Assembly (NCBI RefSeq): GCF_902497895.1
Contig: NZ_CABVHQ010000063.1
Coordinates: forward strand, 1-33,467
Length of the DNA stretch: 33,467 bases
Reading direction: 5' to 3'
DNA from: Pseudomonas fluorescens
Lineage (GTDB): Bacteria; Pseudomonadota; Gammaproteobacteria; Pseudomonadales; Pseudomonadaceae
In this document: positions 25,207 to 33,204 of the stretch, piece by piece
Position numbering within the stretch: position 1 is the first letter of the stretch
Layout: every line of letters begins with the position of its first letter
Translations under genes and position numbers: made by a program
Notes under the pieces: generated by a model
What the model was told of the DNA's origin: nothing
Database searches by the model: none
What the model saw: the letters and a program-made list of their open reading frames with translations, nothing else

Positions 25207-25986
25207 TTAGACCTTGAGGCGCGCACCAATCGCCTGTTCGATGTTCTGCTTGCAAGTCATCAGCGCCTGCTCAAAGCGTTCGGCATGGGCTTGTGCACGT
25301 GAAACAGGTGCAACAACCGCAATGGCATAGCGACCCAGATAGGTATTCAGTGCTACCGCGAAAGAGCTGAGACCCTCAATGTATTCGCCTTTGTCATGGC
25401 CAATTTTGGTGCGTCTTATAGTCGCTAACTGCGTGAGCAAGTTCGAGCGTTCGAGCGTGGCAGATGTCATGTCTTGAAGAGACGCCGGCAACAGACTCTC
25501 GAGCGCTTCCTCGGGCATTTCGGCAAGCAATACTTTACCGCTGGCCGTTGCATAGGCCGGCGCGTTGATACCAATGGGGAAAACCACGCGCAATTCACGC
25601 TCGGCAACGATGCGATCAACCACGTAGGTCTTGTCCCCTACCAACAACGAGACACAGACAGATTCTTGAAGCTGCTCGCAGAGTGCTGTGAGATGCGTTT
25701 TGAGCAGCGAAATGATGTCGGTCTGAGTCTGATGAATCAATTGACCTAATGCTGGACCCAGATGAAAACCTCCGCCGCGGCCAACTGACTCGACCAGGAA
25801 TTCATCCTCAAGTGCACTGATAATGCGTTGCACGGTCGAGCGCGGCAGGTCGACCGCATTAGCAATGGCAGCCAGGCTGAGCCCTTGAGGATTTTCTCCC
25901 AGGGCGCGCATGATCGCAGCCGCTCGAGCGATAACCTGTATTCCCGGTTGTTTACCGACTTGCGTCGTGTCTTCCTGCCGACTCAT
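25207..25986 (-). CDS. ttgV: IclR-family repressor of the RND pump (TtgV/SrpS-like)
   Basis: 259 residues. The winged helix-turn-helix covers about residues 14-75 (GIQVIARAAAIMRALGENPQ, LSLAAIANAVDLPRSTVQRI, ISALEDEFLVES), and the effector domain follows, with ERELRVVFPIGINAPAYATA and SGKVLLAEMPEEALE. These stretches closely resemble the P. putida TtgV repressor as I remember it, including GPALGQLIHQTQTDI. TtgV and SrpS release DNA on binding aromatic solvents or alcohols and so derepress TtgGHI or SrpABC. The ATG at 25986 has GGAG six bases upstream. The arrangement is unusual: regulators and pump point the same way, whereas ttgVW and ttgGHI are divergent in P. putida. Confidence 0.85.
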   Translation of the reverse strand: MSRQEDTTQVGKQPGIQVIARAAAIMRALGENPQGLSLAAIANAVDLPRSTVQRIISALEDEFLVESVGRGGGFHLGPALGQLIHQTQTDIISLLKTHLTALCEQLQESVCVSLLVGDKTYVVDRIVAERELRVVFPIGINAPAYATASGKVLLAEMPEEALESLLPASLQDMTSATLERSNLLTQLATIRRTKIGHDKGEYIEGLSSFAVALNTYLGRYAIAVVAPVSRAQAHAERFEQALMTCKQNIEQAIGARLKV

Positions 25987-26314
25987 TGGATTCTCCTTGC
26001 GGGCGTCGCTTTCGTTGTCGAAAAAGGGGCATTACTGTAGTGAGAATCGGCTATCCGCACCATCAGTTCCTCCTTTCCCGGAAATATACAGTCGCCCGAC
26101 AGGTGCTTGCATAACAGTGAAATACCAAGCAGTTACCGCTGTTCGCATCCTTAAATACCGCTATACGATACACTGAACTGCATTGCGATACAATTCGCCT
26201 TGCGGCTCAAGAGTCGCATTGCCTGATGGGTGGGGTATCACACGGTGAGCAGCAGGTTGGCGTTGTCGTGGCTGAAGGCCTTGAGTCCTTCCATGGACGT
26301 CCATTTTCATTAGA
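25987..26314. other. Intergenic region upstream of the iclR gene
   Basis: 328 bases containing the operator-like site at 26159-26178 and CAATTCGCC at 26191-26199, in the same order as in the pump leader but closer together. No gene is supported. Confidence 0.4.
26159..26178. promoter_or_regulatory. Candidate operator upstream of the iclR gene
   Basis: CGCTATACGATACACTGAAC, 172 bases upstream of the IclR start, is the partner of the site at 24128-24147 (17/20 identical, same orientation relative to the gene). It is a possible autoregulation site. Confidence 0.4.
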
Positions 26315-26644
26315 TCACTTCAAAACGATATCGCACGTCACAAATGGCTTGAGCCCACCAATAAACGTTTTGCCGTGCTCAAACCAAACCTTTCTTTTAT
26401 CGGCCTGCATGTAAAGCTCATAGTCGGACTGATCGCGAAACCAGCATTCCCCAATAGCATGCACAGGTGGCACCTCAAGATAGGGTACGTGGGTGTCGCT
26501 GGGGTTGTCTGACACAAGCCTGACCTCATATTTGTGCAGGCCAGGAATACCCTCACTCATTTCGAAGTGACGCACACACTCTTGCTTGAAGACCGCATCG
26601 CTCATGGTTTGAGGTTTAACCAGCAGATAGACGATTCTAATCAT
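26315..26644 (-). CDS. EthD-family small protein
   Basis: 109 residues. The start MIRIVYLLVKPQTMSDAVFK, the central HKYEVRLVSDNPSD and the ending KTFIGGLKPFVTCDIVLK fit the EthD-type dimeric alpha/beta barrel (ferredoxin-like fold). Members include accessory proteins of ether degradation and small isomerases or decarboxylases of aromatic pathways. No catalytic residue can be assigned with confidence. I start it at the ATG at 26644, with an ideal AAGGAAG five bases upstream, 11 bases after the MFS gene; an upstream in-frame start at 26659 has no support. As the last gene of the tetR-MFS-ethD unit, it probably takes part in metabolism of the compound imported by the MFS protein. Confidence 0.72.
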   Translation of the reverse strand: MIRIVYLLVKPQTMSDAVFKQECVRHFEMSEGIPGLHKYEVRLVSDNPSDTHVPYLEVPPVHAIGECWFRDQSDYELYMQADKRKVWFEHGKTFIGGLKPFVTCDIVLK

Positions 26645-26655
26645 TTGAACTTCCT

Positions 26656-27927
26656 TCAAGTGCGTTGTCCGGACAACCGTTGCGGGGACGGATCGGCCAT
26701 TTCAAGTTCATCAAGCCGAACCCCCTTGGTTTCGGGTAGCAGCAGCAGGGCAAATACAGCGATGCCGTAAGCGACAAGGCAAAACGCGCCAACAGACTGG
26801 GACAGACCGAATTTAGCAGCGAGTAGCCCAACCCCCGTGACGGCCATTGCGCCTACCGATTTGCCGACGTTGTACGAGAATCCCATGCAAGTGGTGCGAA
26901 CCTGGGTCGGGAATAACTCGCTCAGGAACGGACCCAACGCGGCAAACATACCGATCGCCAACGCGCCGACCAAAAAGCCCATGACATGCGCTACCAGTGG
27001 GTTGAGCGGTACGAACATATAGGCAACGGTGACAATCCAGGAGGCCAGCGACAGGAGCATCAGCGTCGGGCGTCGGCCCAGGCGGTCTGACATGTAGGCG
27101 GTAGTGGCGAACCCGCAAAGACTGCCTAGCGCCATGATCAGAATCGTCAGGATCAGCGACCCGGATACAACACCGCGCTCGGCCATCATCGAAGGCGTCC
27201 AGACCAGAATCACGTAGCAGCCCGCCTGCAATCCGATCACCAACAAACTGGCAAGCATGCTGACCTTGATGTATTTGGCGCAAAACACGGTTCCGATAGA
27301 GGCTTTATCAGTGTCCAGCTTTTGCGATTGCTTGAACGCATCCGAATCCTTGACGTTACGCCGAATGAAAATCACCACCAGCGCTGGAAGCACACCGACC
27401 CAGAAAGCCACACGCCAGGCGTACTCAGCGGGGAAATACGCCAGGATCCCGGTGACGACCAGCACGGCGCCGGCCCATCCCAAGGCGAAACCGGACTGCA
27501 CGAAACCCAACGCTCTGCCACGATTTTTTGGGTTGATGACCTCGGCCATGAGCGCTACACCGATAGCCCATTCGCCGCCGAACCCCAAGCCTTGGAGAGT
27601 ACGTGCGACCAGCAATTGCTCAAAGTTTTGAGCAAACCCTGCGACGACGCCAAAGAAGGTAAACCAGCAAACCGTAAAAATCAGGATGCGCACCCGCCCG
27701 AAGCGGTCGCTCAGGATGCCGGCGATCCATCCGCCCAAGGCCGCCGACAGCAAGGCCGATGTCCCGATAATGCCCGCCTCGCCTTTGGTCAGCCCCCAGA
27801 TCCCTATCAGCGTGGGCAGCAGGAAGCTGAACATCTGCATGTCATAGGAGTCCAGGGCCCAGCCGGCATAGCAGGCCCAAAAGGTTTTCTTCTCACGCGG
27901 GGTGCCGCTTTTATACCAGGAGAACAT
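26656..27927 (-). CDS. MFS transporter, probable organic/aromatic acid:H+ symporter
   Basis: 423 residues with 12 predicted helices. The MFS motif between helices 2 and 3 is GGWIAGILSDRFGRVRILIF, and its second-half counterpart is YMSDRLGRRPTLML. WALDSYDMQMFSFLLPTLIG in helix 1 resembles sialate, benzoate and 4-hydroxybenzoate importers, which carry an Asp in this helix. GFGGEWAIGVALMAEVINPK (helix 4-5 region) is also typical of that group, so import is more likely than drug export. The frame is open upstream to 28221, but the start is the ATG at 27927, with AAGGA upstream and MFS character beginning right after it. It lies between a TetR regulator and an ethD gene, opposite the acyl-CoA operon, whose substrate it may import. 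Confidence 0.87.
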   Translation of the reverse strand: MFSWYKSGTPREKKTFWACYAGWALDSYDMQMFSFLLPTLIGIWGLTKGEAGIIGTSALLSAALGGWIAGILSDRFGRVRILIFTVCWFTFFGVVAGFAQNFEQLLVARTLQGLGFGGEWAIGVALMAEVINPKNRGRALGFVQSGFALGWAGAVLVVTGILAYFPAEYAWRVAFWVGVLPALVVIFIRRNVKDSDAFKQSQKLDTDKASIGTVFCAKYIKVSMLASLLVIGLQAGCYVILVWTPSMMAERGVVSGSLILTILIMALGSLCGFATTAYMSDRLGRRPTLMLLSLASWIVTVAYMFVPLNPLVAHVMGFLVGALAIGMFAALGPFLSELFPTQVRTTCMGFSYNVGKSVGAMAVTGVGLLAAKFGLSQSVGAFCLVAYGIAVFALLLLPETKGVRLDELEMADPSPQRLSGQRT

Positions 27928-28031
27928 GGGCCGATCCTTATTGTTATGGGGGGTGCCTCTGTGGGGCGGAGCATGAACCAGTCTTGTAGATGTGCCCATT
28001 TGCGATATTGAAAGCCAGCCTTTTGCTTTTG

Positions 28032-28619
28032 CTAAGAAGCCCGGTCTGTAGCTCCAGCTGTACGCTGACCCGTCGAATCGCTGAACGTTTGGGCAAGAAT
28101 CAGTTCGACCATGGAGTGGACCAGATCCAGGCGGGCGCTCACCGTGAGCCGCAACGCCGGCAGCCAGGCGGGGGCTTGATTGAGTAGCGTGACGATGCTT
28201 TCTGTGCAGGCTTGGCTGCACGCTGAAGGGCCAACAGCTGCGGCGATGATCTGTTCATACCGAGCACGATGGGCTTGGGCGTGACTGAGCCAAGGCTCAC
28301 TTAAATGACGCCACTCACGTTCCAGCAGTTGAAAATGGCACGGCATCCGGTCCTGCAGGCTCAAGTGCATTTCGATGATCCTGCGAAGCCGCTTGGGGGC
28401 CTCGGCATTGCGCTGTATCTGCGTGGCCTTGGTCTGTAATAACCCCAGCAGCTCTTCAAACAGTTCGTAGAGCAACGCTTCCTTGCTCTCGATGTGGTTG
28501 TAGATCGAACCGCAGCTAATACCCAAGGCCGAGGCCAGCTCACGCATCCCGACATTGGCGTAGCCCTTGCTGGCAAACAGCGAAAGCGCTTGTTGGCGTG
28601 TATCCAGAAATTTGTTTAT
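28032..28619 (-). CDS. TetR-family regulator with an apparent ATA start
   Basis: The first in-frame ATG is at 28547 and would cut the helix-turn-helix in half. Reading upstream in frame gives NKFLDTRQQALSLFASKGYANVG before MRELASALGISCGSIYNHIE, a complete TetR DNA-binding domain. No ATG, GTG or TTG lies between 28547 and the in-frame stop TGA at 28680-28682. The sensible start is ATA at 28617-28619, with GGGAG nine bases upstream, where ATG would be expected. From there the protein is 195 residues. Either the start was lost by a G-to-A change (a pseudogene, or a gene with rare initiation), or this strain's sequence has an error. It would control the MFS/ethD genes it precedes and the divergent acyl-CoA operon. 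Confidence 0.72.
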   Translation of the reverse strand: MNKFLDTRQQALSLFASKGYANVGMRELASALGISCGSIYNHIESKEALLYELFEELLGLLQTKATQIQRNAEAPKRLRRIIEMHLSLQDRMPCHFQLLEREWRHLSEPWLSHAQAHRARYEQIIAAAVGPSACSQACTESIVTLLNQAPAWLPALRLTVSARLDLVHSMVELILAQTFSDSTGQRTAGATDRAS

Positions 28620-28819
28620 AGCCGCCTGCTCCCACGAAGTCTGGCAACAGCATGATCGGCAGCGCCATTGGCAGCAATTTCAAAAAATGGAAGGCGGCGT
28701 TGCACCCTGCCTGCCCTGCCTTAGGCAAAGCTTCACACTGACTTACGCAAAAGCAAATTCCCCACCTCTGCTCTCCCCTGCATTCTGTTTGCGACCGCAA
28801 CCAATAGGGAAAGCACAGC

Positions 28820-29647
28820 ATGCAAGATTTCGAACCGGGTAACTGGGTGGGCCGAACACAGGTGCGCAATGACCAGTTCAGCCTCCCTTTGGTGCGGCGC
28901 ATAGCAGCGATGTTCAATGCCCCAGCGCCCACAGATGGCCAGGAGTTACCGTGGCTGTGGCACTGGTGCTTTTTTGATGACTGCGCAGAACAACGCGAGC
29001 TCGGTCCTGACGGGCACCCTACGCTGGGTGAATTCATGCCGCCTGCCCATGGACGTAACCGCATGTGGGCAGGCAGCCGGGTTGAATTCATCCATCCGCT
29101 GCGTGTCGGTGCGTCAGCCCGCCGTCACACCACGATCAAGCATATCGAGGAAAAAAAGGGCCGCACCGGATCACTGCTGTTCGTCACGCTCAGTCATGAG
29201 CTGTGGCAAGACGAGCAGCTGTGCATGAGCGAAGAGCAAGACATTGTTTACCGTGAACCGAACCCACCCAAGCTCGGTGCCGGTGAGCCGCTTCCCGAAA
29301 CACAGTGGAGCGAAAACATCAGCCCCGACCCGCTGCTGCTGTTCCGGTACTCCGCCGTTACCTTCAATGCCCACCGCATCCATTTCGATTGGCCTTATGT
29401 CACCCGGACCGAGGGTTATCCCGGCCTGGTCGTCCATGGTCCGCTGACCGCAACCCTGAATCTGGCCGCTTTCGTGCGGGCAAACCCATTGGCACGCGTT
29501 CGGCAGTTTTCCTTTCGCGGCATCCGACCCCTGATAGCGCCCGCCCATTTCAAGGTCGGTGGACACCACACCCAACGCGGTTTCGCCGACCTGTGGGCAG
29601 GCGATGAGACCGGTATCAGCCAACACGCATGCGTCGAATTCGACTGA
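28820..29647 (+). CDS. MaoC/HTD2-like acyl-CoA hydratase, itaconyl-CoA or mesaconyl-C4-CoA hydratase type
   Basis: 275 residues, a double hot-dog hydratase. The second half carries the hydratase signature FRYSAVTFNAHRIHFDWPYV followed by GYPGLVVHGPLTATL, and the first half has GEFMPPAHGRNRMWAGSRVEF. Proteins of this shape hydrate unsaturated C4-C5 dicarboxylyl-CoA esters; the itaconyl-CoA hydratase of P. aeruginosa and mesaconyl-C4-CoA hydratases are close in layout. The product would be citramalyl-CoA, which the CitE-like enzyme two genes downstream could cleave. AGGG precedes the ATG. It is the first gene of a three-gene operon diverging from the tetR gene. Substrate is inferred from context. 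Confidence 0.78.
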   Translation: MQDFEPGNWVGRTQVRNDQFSLPLVRRIAAMFNAPAPTDGQELPWLWHWCFFDDCAEQRELGPDGHPTLGEFMPPAHGRNRMWAGSRVEFIHPLRVGASARRHTTIKHIEEKKGRTGSLLFVTLSHELWQDEQLCMSEEQDIVYREPNPPKLGAGEPLPETQWSENISPDPLLLFRYSAVTFNAHRIHFDWPYVTRTEGYPGLVVHGPLTATLNLAAFVRANPLARVRQFSFRGIRPLIAPAHFKVGGHHTQRGFADLWAGDETGISQHACVEFD

Positions 29648-29674
29648 GTTTTGCATCACTCCACAGGACTTGAG

Positions 29675-30838
29675 ATGAACCCCAACAACAACGAAGACTT
29701 CAATGCCATCCGCGAAGGCGTACGCGCCCTGTGCGCCGAATTCGATGCCGCTTACTGGCGCAAGGTCGATGAAGAAAAGGGCTTCCCGCAAGCTTTCGTC
29801 AAGGCCTTGACCGACGCCGGCTGGCTGTCGGCGATGATCCCCACCGAATACGGCGGTTCAGGCCTGGGTCTGGCCGAAGCCTCGGTGATTCTCGAAGAAG
29901 TGAACCGCTGCGGCGGTAACTCCGGCACGGTGCATGGCCAGATGTACAACATGTTCACCCTGCTGCGCCACGGCAGCGAAGCGCAAAAACGCTATTACCT
30001 GCCCAAGCTCGCCGCCGGGGAATTGCGTCTGCAATCGATGGCCGTGACCGAGCCGACCACCGGCACCGACACCACCAAGATCAAGACCACCGCGATCAAG
30101 CAGGGTGACAAGTACGTTATCAACGGGCAAAAGGTCTGGATCTCCCGGGTGCAGCACTCGGACCTGATGATCCTGTTGGCACGCACCACACCGCTGGCCG
30201 AGGTAAAGAAAAAATCCGAGGGTATGTCGATCTTCCTGGTGGACCTGCGCGAGGCCATCGGCAACGGCCTGACCGTCCAGCCTATCGCCAACATGGTCAA
30301 CCATGAAACCAACGAGCTGTTCTTCGACAATCTGGAGCTGCCGCTGGACAGTCTGATCGGCGAAGAGGGCAAGGGCTTTCGCTACATCCTCGATGGGCTG
30401 AACGCCGAGCGCACCCTGATTGCCGCCGAATGCATCGGCGACGGTCGCTGGTTCATCGAAAAAGCCAGCGCCTACGCCCGTGATCGCGTGGTGTTCGGTC
30501 GCCCTATCGGGCAGAACCAGGGCGTACAGTTCCCGATTGCCGAAGCCCATGTCGAGATTGAAGCTGCCGACCTGATGCGCTGGCGCGCCTGCGAGGAATA
30601 TGACAGCGGCGAGAACGCCGGGGCCAGCGCCAACATGGCTAAATACCTGGCGGCCAAGGCCTCCTGGGAAGCGGCCAATGCCTGCCTGCAAACCCACGGC
30701 GGGTTTGGCTTCGCCTGCGAATACGACGTGGAGCGCAAGTTCCGCGAAACCCGTCTGTACCAGGTGGCGCCAATCTCCACCAACCTGATTCTGTCCTACG
30801 TCGCCGAGCACCTGCTCGAACTGCCACGCAGCTTTTAA
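29675..30838 (+). CDS. Acyl-CoA dehydrogenase
   Basis: 387 residues from the ATG at 29675 (AGGA upstream); an in-frame TTG 24 bases earlier is unlikely. Family segments are SAMIPTEYGGSGLGLAEASV, LQSMAVTEPTTGTDTTKIKT (flavin contact), YVINGQKVWISRVQHSD and THGGFGFACEYDVERKFRETR. The Glu normally found in a YEGT motif near the C-terminus is absent; that place reads YQVAPISTN. Instead Glu245 in GLNAERTLIAAE sits where isovaleryl-CoA and long-chain dehydrogenases keep their catalytic base. This points to that subclass and a branched or dicarboxylic acyl-CoA. Electrons would go to an ETF. It lies between a hydratase and a CitE-type lyase, an order similar to the itaconate cluster of P. aeruginosa as I recall it; its reaction in the pathway is unclear. 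Confidence 0.87.
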   Translation: MNPNNNEDFNAIREGVRALCAEFDAAYWRKVDEEKGFPQAFVKALTDAGWLSAMIPTEYGGSGLGLAEASVILEEVNRCGGNSGTVHGQMYNMFTLLRHGSEAQKRYYLPKLAAGELRLQSMAVTEPTTGTDTTKIKTTAIKQGDKYVINGQKVWISRVQHSDLMILLARTTPLAEVKKKSEGMSIFLVDLREAIGNGLTVQPIANMVNHETNELFFDNLELPLDSLIGEEGKGFRYILDGLNAERTLIAAECIGDGRWFIEKASAYARDRVVFGRPIGQNQGVQFPIAEAHVEIEAADLMRWRACEEYDSGENAGASANMAKYLAAKASWEAANACLQTHGGFGFACEYDVERKFRETRLYQVAPISTNLILSYVAEHLLELPRSF

Positions 30839-30848
30839 GGAGCGGGTC

Positions 30849-31667
30849 ATGAATGACAAACTGATGCGCTCGGCGCTGTTTGTGCCCGGCAACCGGCCCG
30901 AACGGTTCGCCAAGGCACTGACCAGTGGCGCCGACGCGGTCATCGTCGATTTCGAGGATGCTGTCCAGGAGTCGGACAAAACCCTGGCCCGGGAAAATCT
31001 CGGAGAGTTTTTGCAGGCAACGCCGACTGCCCGCGTTTGGGTACGGATCAATATGGCGAGTCACGCGCAGCACGAGGCCGATCTGGCGTTCTGCGCAGGC
31101 CAATCCGGCGTGTGCGGCGTCATGCTCCCAAAGGCCGAAAGCGCAGAACAGGTGGCCCGCGTTGTTGCCATTGGCCAGCCTGTCTGGCCTATTATTGAAA
31201 GCGCCTTGGGGTTGCAGGCCCTTGCAGCGATTTCGCAGGTTTGCGGTGTTGACCGGCTGACCTACGGTGGCCTGGACATGAGCCTGGACCTCGGGCTGAT
31301 TGCTGGCACCGCTGGCGCTGAATGCATGCTCGATCAAGTTCGGTTCGCCCTGCTGCAGCACAGTCGTCTCGCTGGCTTGGCCCCACCCCTGGAGACCGTC
31401 TATGCTCGCATCGACGACCCCATCGGTCTTGAATACTTTGTCTTGAGCGCCCAAACCAAAGGGTTTGCAGGCATGCTGTGTATTCACCCGCGCCAGGTCG
31501 AGGTCGTGCATCTGGCATTGGCGCCAACCCTCACTCAGGTGGATTGGGCCCGTCGCGTGCTGGCGAGCGCAGATCAAGCAGGCGCTTTTCAACTCGACGG
31601 GCAAATGATCGACGCCCCAGTGATTCAACGTGCACGTAATATCCTGGCATCAGTCAATAACGCCTGA
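30849..31667 (+). CDS. CitE-like lyase of the HpcH/HpaI superfamily, probable citramalyl-CoA lyase
   Basis: 272 residues of a TIM-barrel lyase. Typical features are MRSALFVPGNRPERFAKAL, GADAVIVDFEDAVQE (metal and substrate loop), RVWVRINMA, LPKAESAEQV, PIIESALGLQAL (metal-binding Glu) and LTYGGLDMSLDLG, ending with the GMLCIHPRQVEVV stretch. Stand-alone CitE-like proteins cleave malyl-, methylmalyl- or citramalyl-CoA without the other citrate lyase subunits, none of which are here. After a MaoC-type hydratase the likely reaction is citramalyl-CoA to acetyl-CoA and pyruvate. The AAGGAG ribosome site overlaps the preceding TAA. Two hairpins with T-runs end the operon just downstream. Confidence 0.82.
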   Translation: MNDKLMRSALFVPGNRPERFAKALTSGADAVIVDFEDAVQESDKTLARENLGEFLQATPTARVWVRINMASHAQHEADLAFCAGQSGVCGVMLPKAESAEQVARVVAIGQPVWPIIESALGLQALAAISQVCGVDRLTYGGLDMSLDLGLIAGTAGAECMLDQVRFALLQHSRLAGLAPPLETVYARIDDPIGLEYFVLSAQTKGFAGMLCIHPRQVEVVHLALAPTLTQVDWARRVLASADQAGAFQLDGQMIDAPVIQRARNILASVNNA

Positions 31668-31685
31668 CGCCAAGCGATACCCTTG

Positions 31686-31719
31686 ACGGACCAGCGGGAT
31701 TCCCGGCGGTCCGTTTTGC
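31686..31719 (+). terminator. First terminator after the CitE-like gene
   Basis: ACGGACC (31686-31692) pairs with GGTCCGT (31709-31715), with an inner CGGG/CCCG helix, followed by TTTT. Confidence 0.7.
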
Positions 31720-31728
31720 GATACTGCT

Positions 31729-31760
31729 AAAGGACCACCAGTCTCTGGTGGTCCTTTTTT
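31729..31760 (+). terminator. Second, strong terminator between convergent genes
   Basis: AAAGGACCACCAG (31729-31741), loop TCT, CTGGTGGTCCTTT (31745-31757), then more T's on the plus strand. The A's on the left arm also give a short T-run on the minus strand, so it may serve the convergent porin gene too. Confidence 0.92.
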
Positions 31761-31787
31761 GGTTTCAGTGGGGCGCGGTTGGTTCAG

Positions 31788-33026
31788 TTATTTGAACGCA
31801 TAGGTGTACGACAGGATCAACCGGTTTTCGTCCAGGTCTCCCAGCGCATCTGAGCGCACCATGGCGTTACGCCAGCGCATTCCGAGGTTTTTCAGCGGTC
31901 CGCTCTGGATGATGTAGCTCACGTCCAGATCGCGCTCCCACTCTTGGGCGTTGCTGCCCGCCACCTCGAACCCGTCACCTCGCAGATAGCGCGCGAGAAA
32001 GGTCAGGCCCGGCACGCCATAGGCGGCCATGTTCACATCGTAGCGAGCTTGCCATGAGCTCTCATGGGCGCGGGTAAAGTCGAGGATTTGCACGACGTTG
32101 GCGACGTTAGGATCAGCATCCTGCAAGAAGGGAAACGGTGAACGTCCGCGGTTATCCTGGTAGCCGACCCGCCAGGTATGCCCACCCAGATTGGCCGACA
32201 ACAGCACCGAAGCCAGGCCGTTGTCGATCTTTCCTGCCCGTTGGGCGCCCGCCTCGGAGGAATCGAAATAACCCAGATTGCCGCCGAGCGTCCAACTGCC
32301 GAGCGTGTGAGTGGCCAACAAGCCGTAGTAATTCTGCTGGTAGACATCCGCAAGCTCCGCCCGCCAAAAGGAGGCCGTCAGCTGCGGACCGAATGTATAG
32401 GCCGCACCGGCATAATCGAAACGATCACTGCTGGCCGAATAGTTACCCGTCCTCAGGTCATCGTGGTTAGCGCTGGAGTTGCGATAGTTGACGCTGCGAA
32501 ATTGCCCGACATCAATCATCAGGTTGTCCACGTCAGTGGACGTCAGGGCGGCACCATTGAAAAACGGCGGCAACAGCCGCGCATCGCTGGACAGAGCGAC
32601 GGGAGACTTAGGCATCAAACCACCGACTTTAAGTTCGGTTTTCGACACTTTGGCCTTGAACACCCCCGACAGATCGCTGTACTCATCCGGCCCGGCGTTT
32701 CCAAATGCGTTAGGCAGCAAACCGGTGCCTGCGCGGGCGTCGGATGAATCCAGTTTTACCCCTAGCGCGGCATACAGGTCCACGCCGAAGCCAACCGGGC
32801 CTTCGGTGTAGCCAGATTTAGCGTTGAACATGAAACCTTGCGCCCACTCTTCGCGCTTGGACTGGGTTGCAGTGTCCTGGCGAAAATCACGGTTGAAGTA
32901 AAAGTTGCGCAGACTGAGCGTGGCGCTGCTGTCGCCGAGAAAGTCAGCTTGGGCGATGCCAGGAAGGACCAGGATTGGCGCAAGGCAGGTAAGCGCGCAC
33001 GCATGCGCCAAGGGAAGCTTTTGCAT
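31788..33026 (-). CDS. OprD-family outer membrane porin
   Basis: 412 residues with a Sec signal peptide (hydrophobic stretch to PGIAQA, cleavage after about Ala27). The mature start DFLGDSSATLSLRNFYFNRD and the segment EEWAQGFMFNAKSGYTEGPVGFGVDLYAALGVKLD are hallmarks of the OprD/Opd group. LPPFFNGAALTSTDVDNLMID is the usual LLP/TS region, and the barrel closes with NRLILSYTYAF plus Lys. OprD porins are substrate-selective for basic amino acids or organic acids. It is convergent with the acyl-CoA operon and could import its substrate, but it is transcribed separately. It shares little with the porin at 6075-7487 beyond the general barrel pattern. The ribosome site before the ATG is weak. Confidence 0.9.
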   Translation of the reverse strand: MQKLPLAHACALTCLAPILVLPGIAQADFLGDSSATLSLRNFYFNRDFRQDTATQSKREEWAQGFMFNAKSGYTEGPVGFGVDLYAALGVKLDSSDARAGTGLLPNAFGNAGPDEYSDLSGVFKAKVSKTELKVGGLMPKSPVALSSDARLLPPFFNGAALTSTDVDNLMIDVGQFRSVNYRNSSANHDDLRTGNYSASSDRFDYAGAAYTFGPQLTASFWRAELADVYQQNYYGLLATHTLGSWTLGGNLGYFDSSEAGAQRAGKIDNGLASVLLSANLGGHTWRVGYQDNRGRSPFPFLQDADPNVANVVQILDFTRAHESSWQARYDVNMAAYGVPGLTFLARYLRGDGFEVAGSNAQEWERDLDVSYIIQSGPLKNLGMRWRNAMVRSDALGDLDENRLILSYTYAFK

Positions 33027-33204
33027 GGGGTGTGGTTTCCGATAATTGTTTTTATTGGGTTGCCACGGCGTCGGACGCCCAGGGCGAAGCCAGCATGGGC
33101 AGCCCGTTACAGCTTGGGTATTGGGATTTGCTTAAGCGGCACTTGCGCTGAGGAAAACACCCCCCGCTAAAGGGCGTAATGGCCGGGTTGTATTTTGTTG
33201 ATTG
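33027..33204. other. Upstream region of the right porin
   Basis: Should contain the minus-strand porin promoter near 33030-33070, which is AT-rich. No gene is supported. Confidence 0.35.

Noticed and set aside
26246..26300. An 18-codon minus-strand frame just past ethD (MEGLKAFSHDNANLLLTV), resembling a protein C-terminus.
   Set aside because: Too short to assign, with stop codons directly upstream in frame; possibly a gene remnant but not supportable.
27928..28221. N-terminal extension of the MFS frame upstream of 27927.
   Set aside because: The extension is not hydrophobic, overlaps the tetR 3' end, and a good ribosome site precedes the ATG at 27927.
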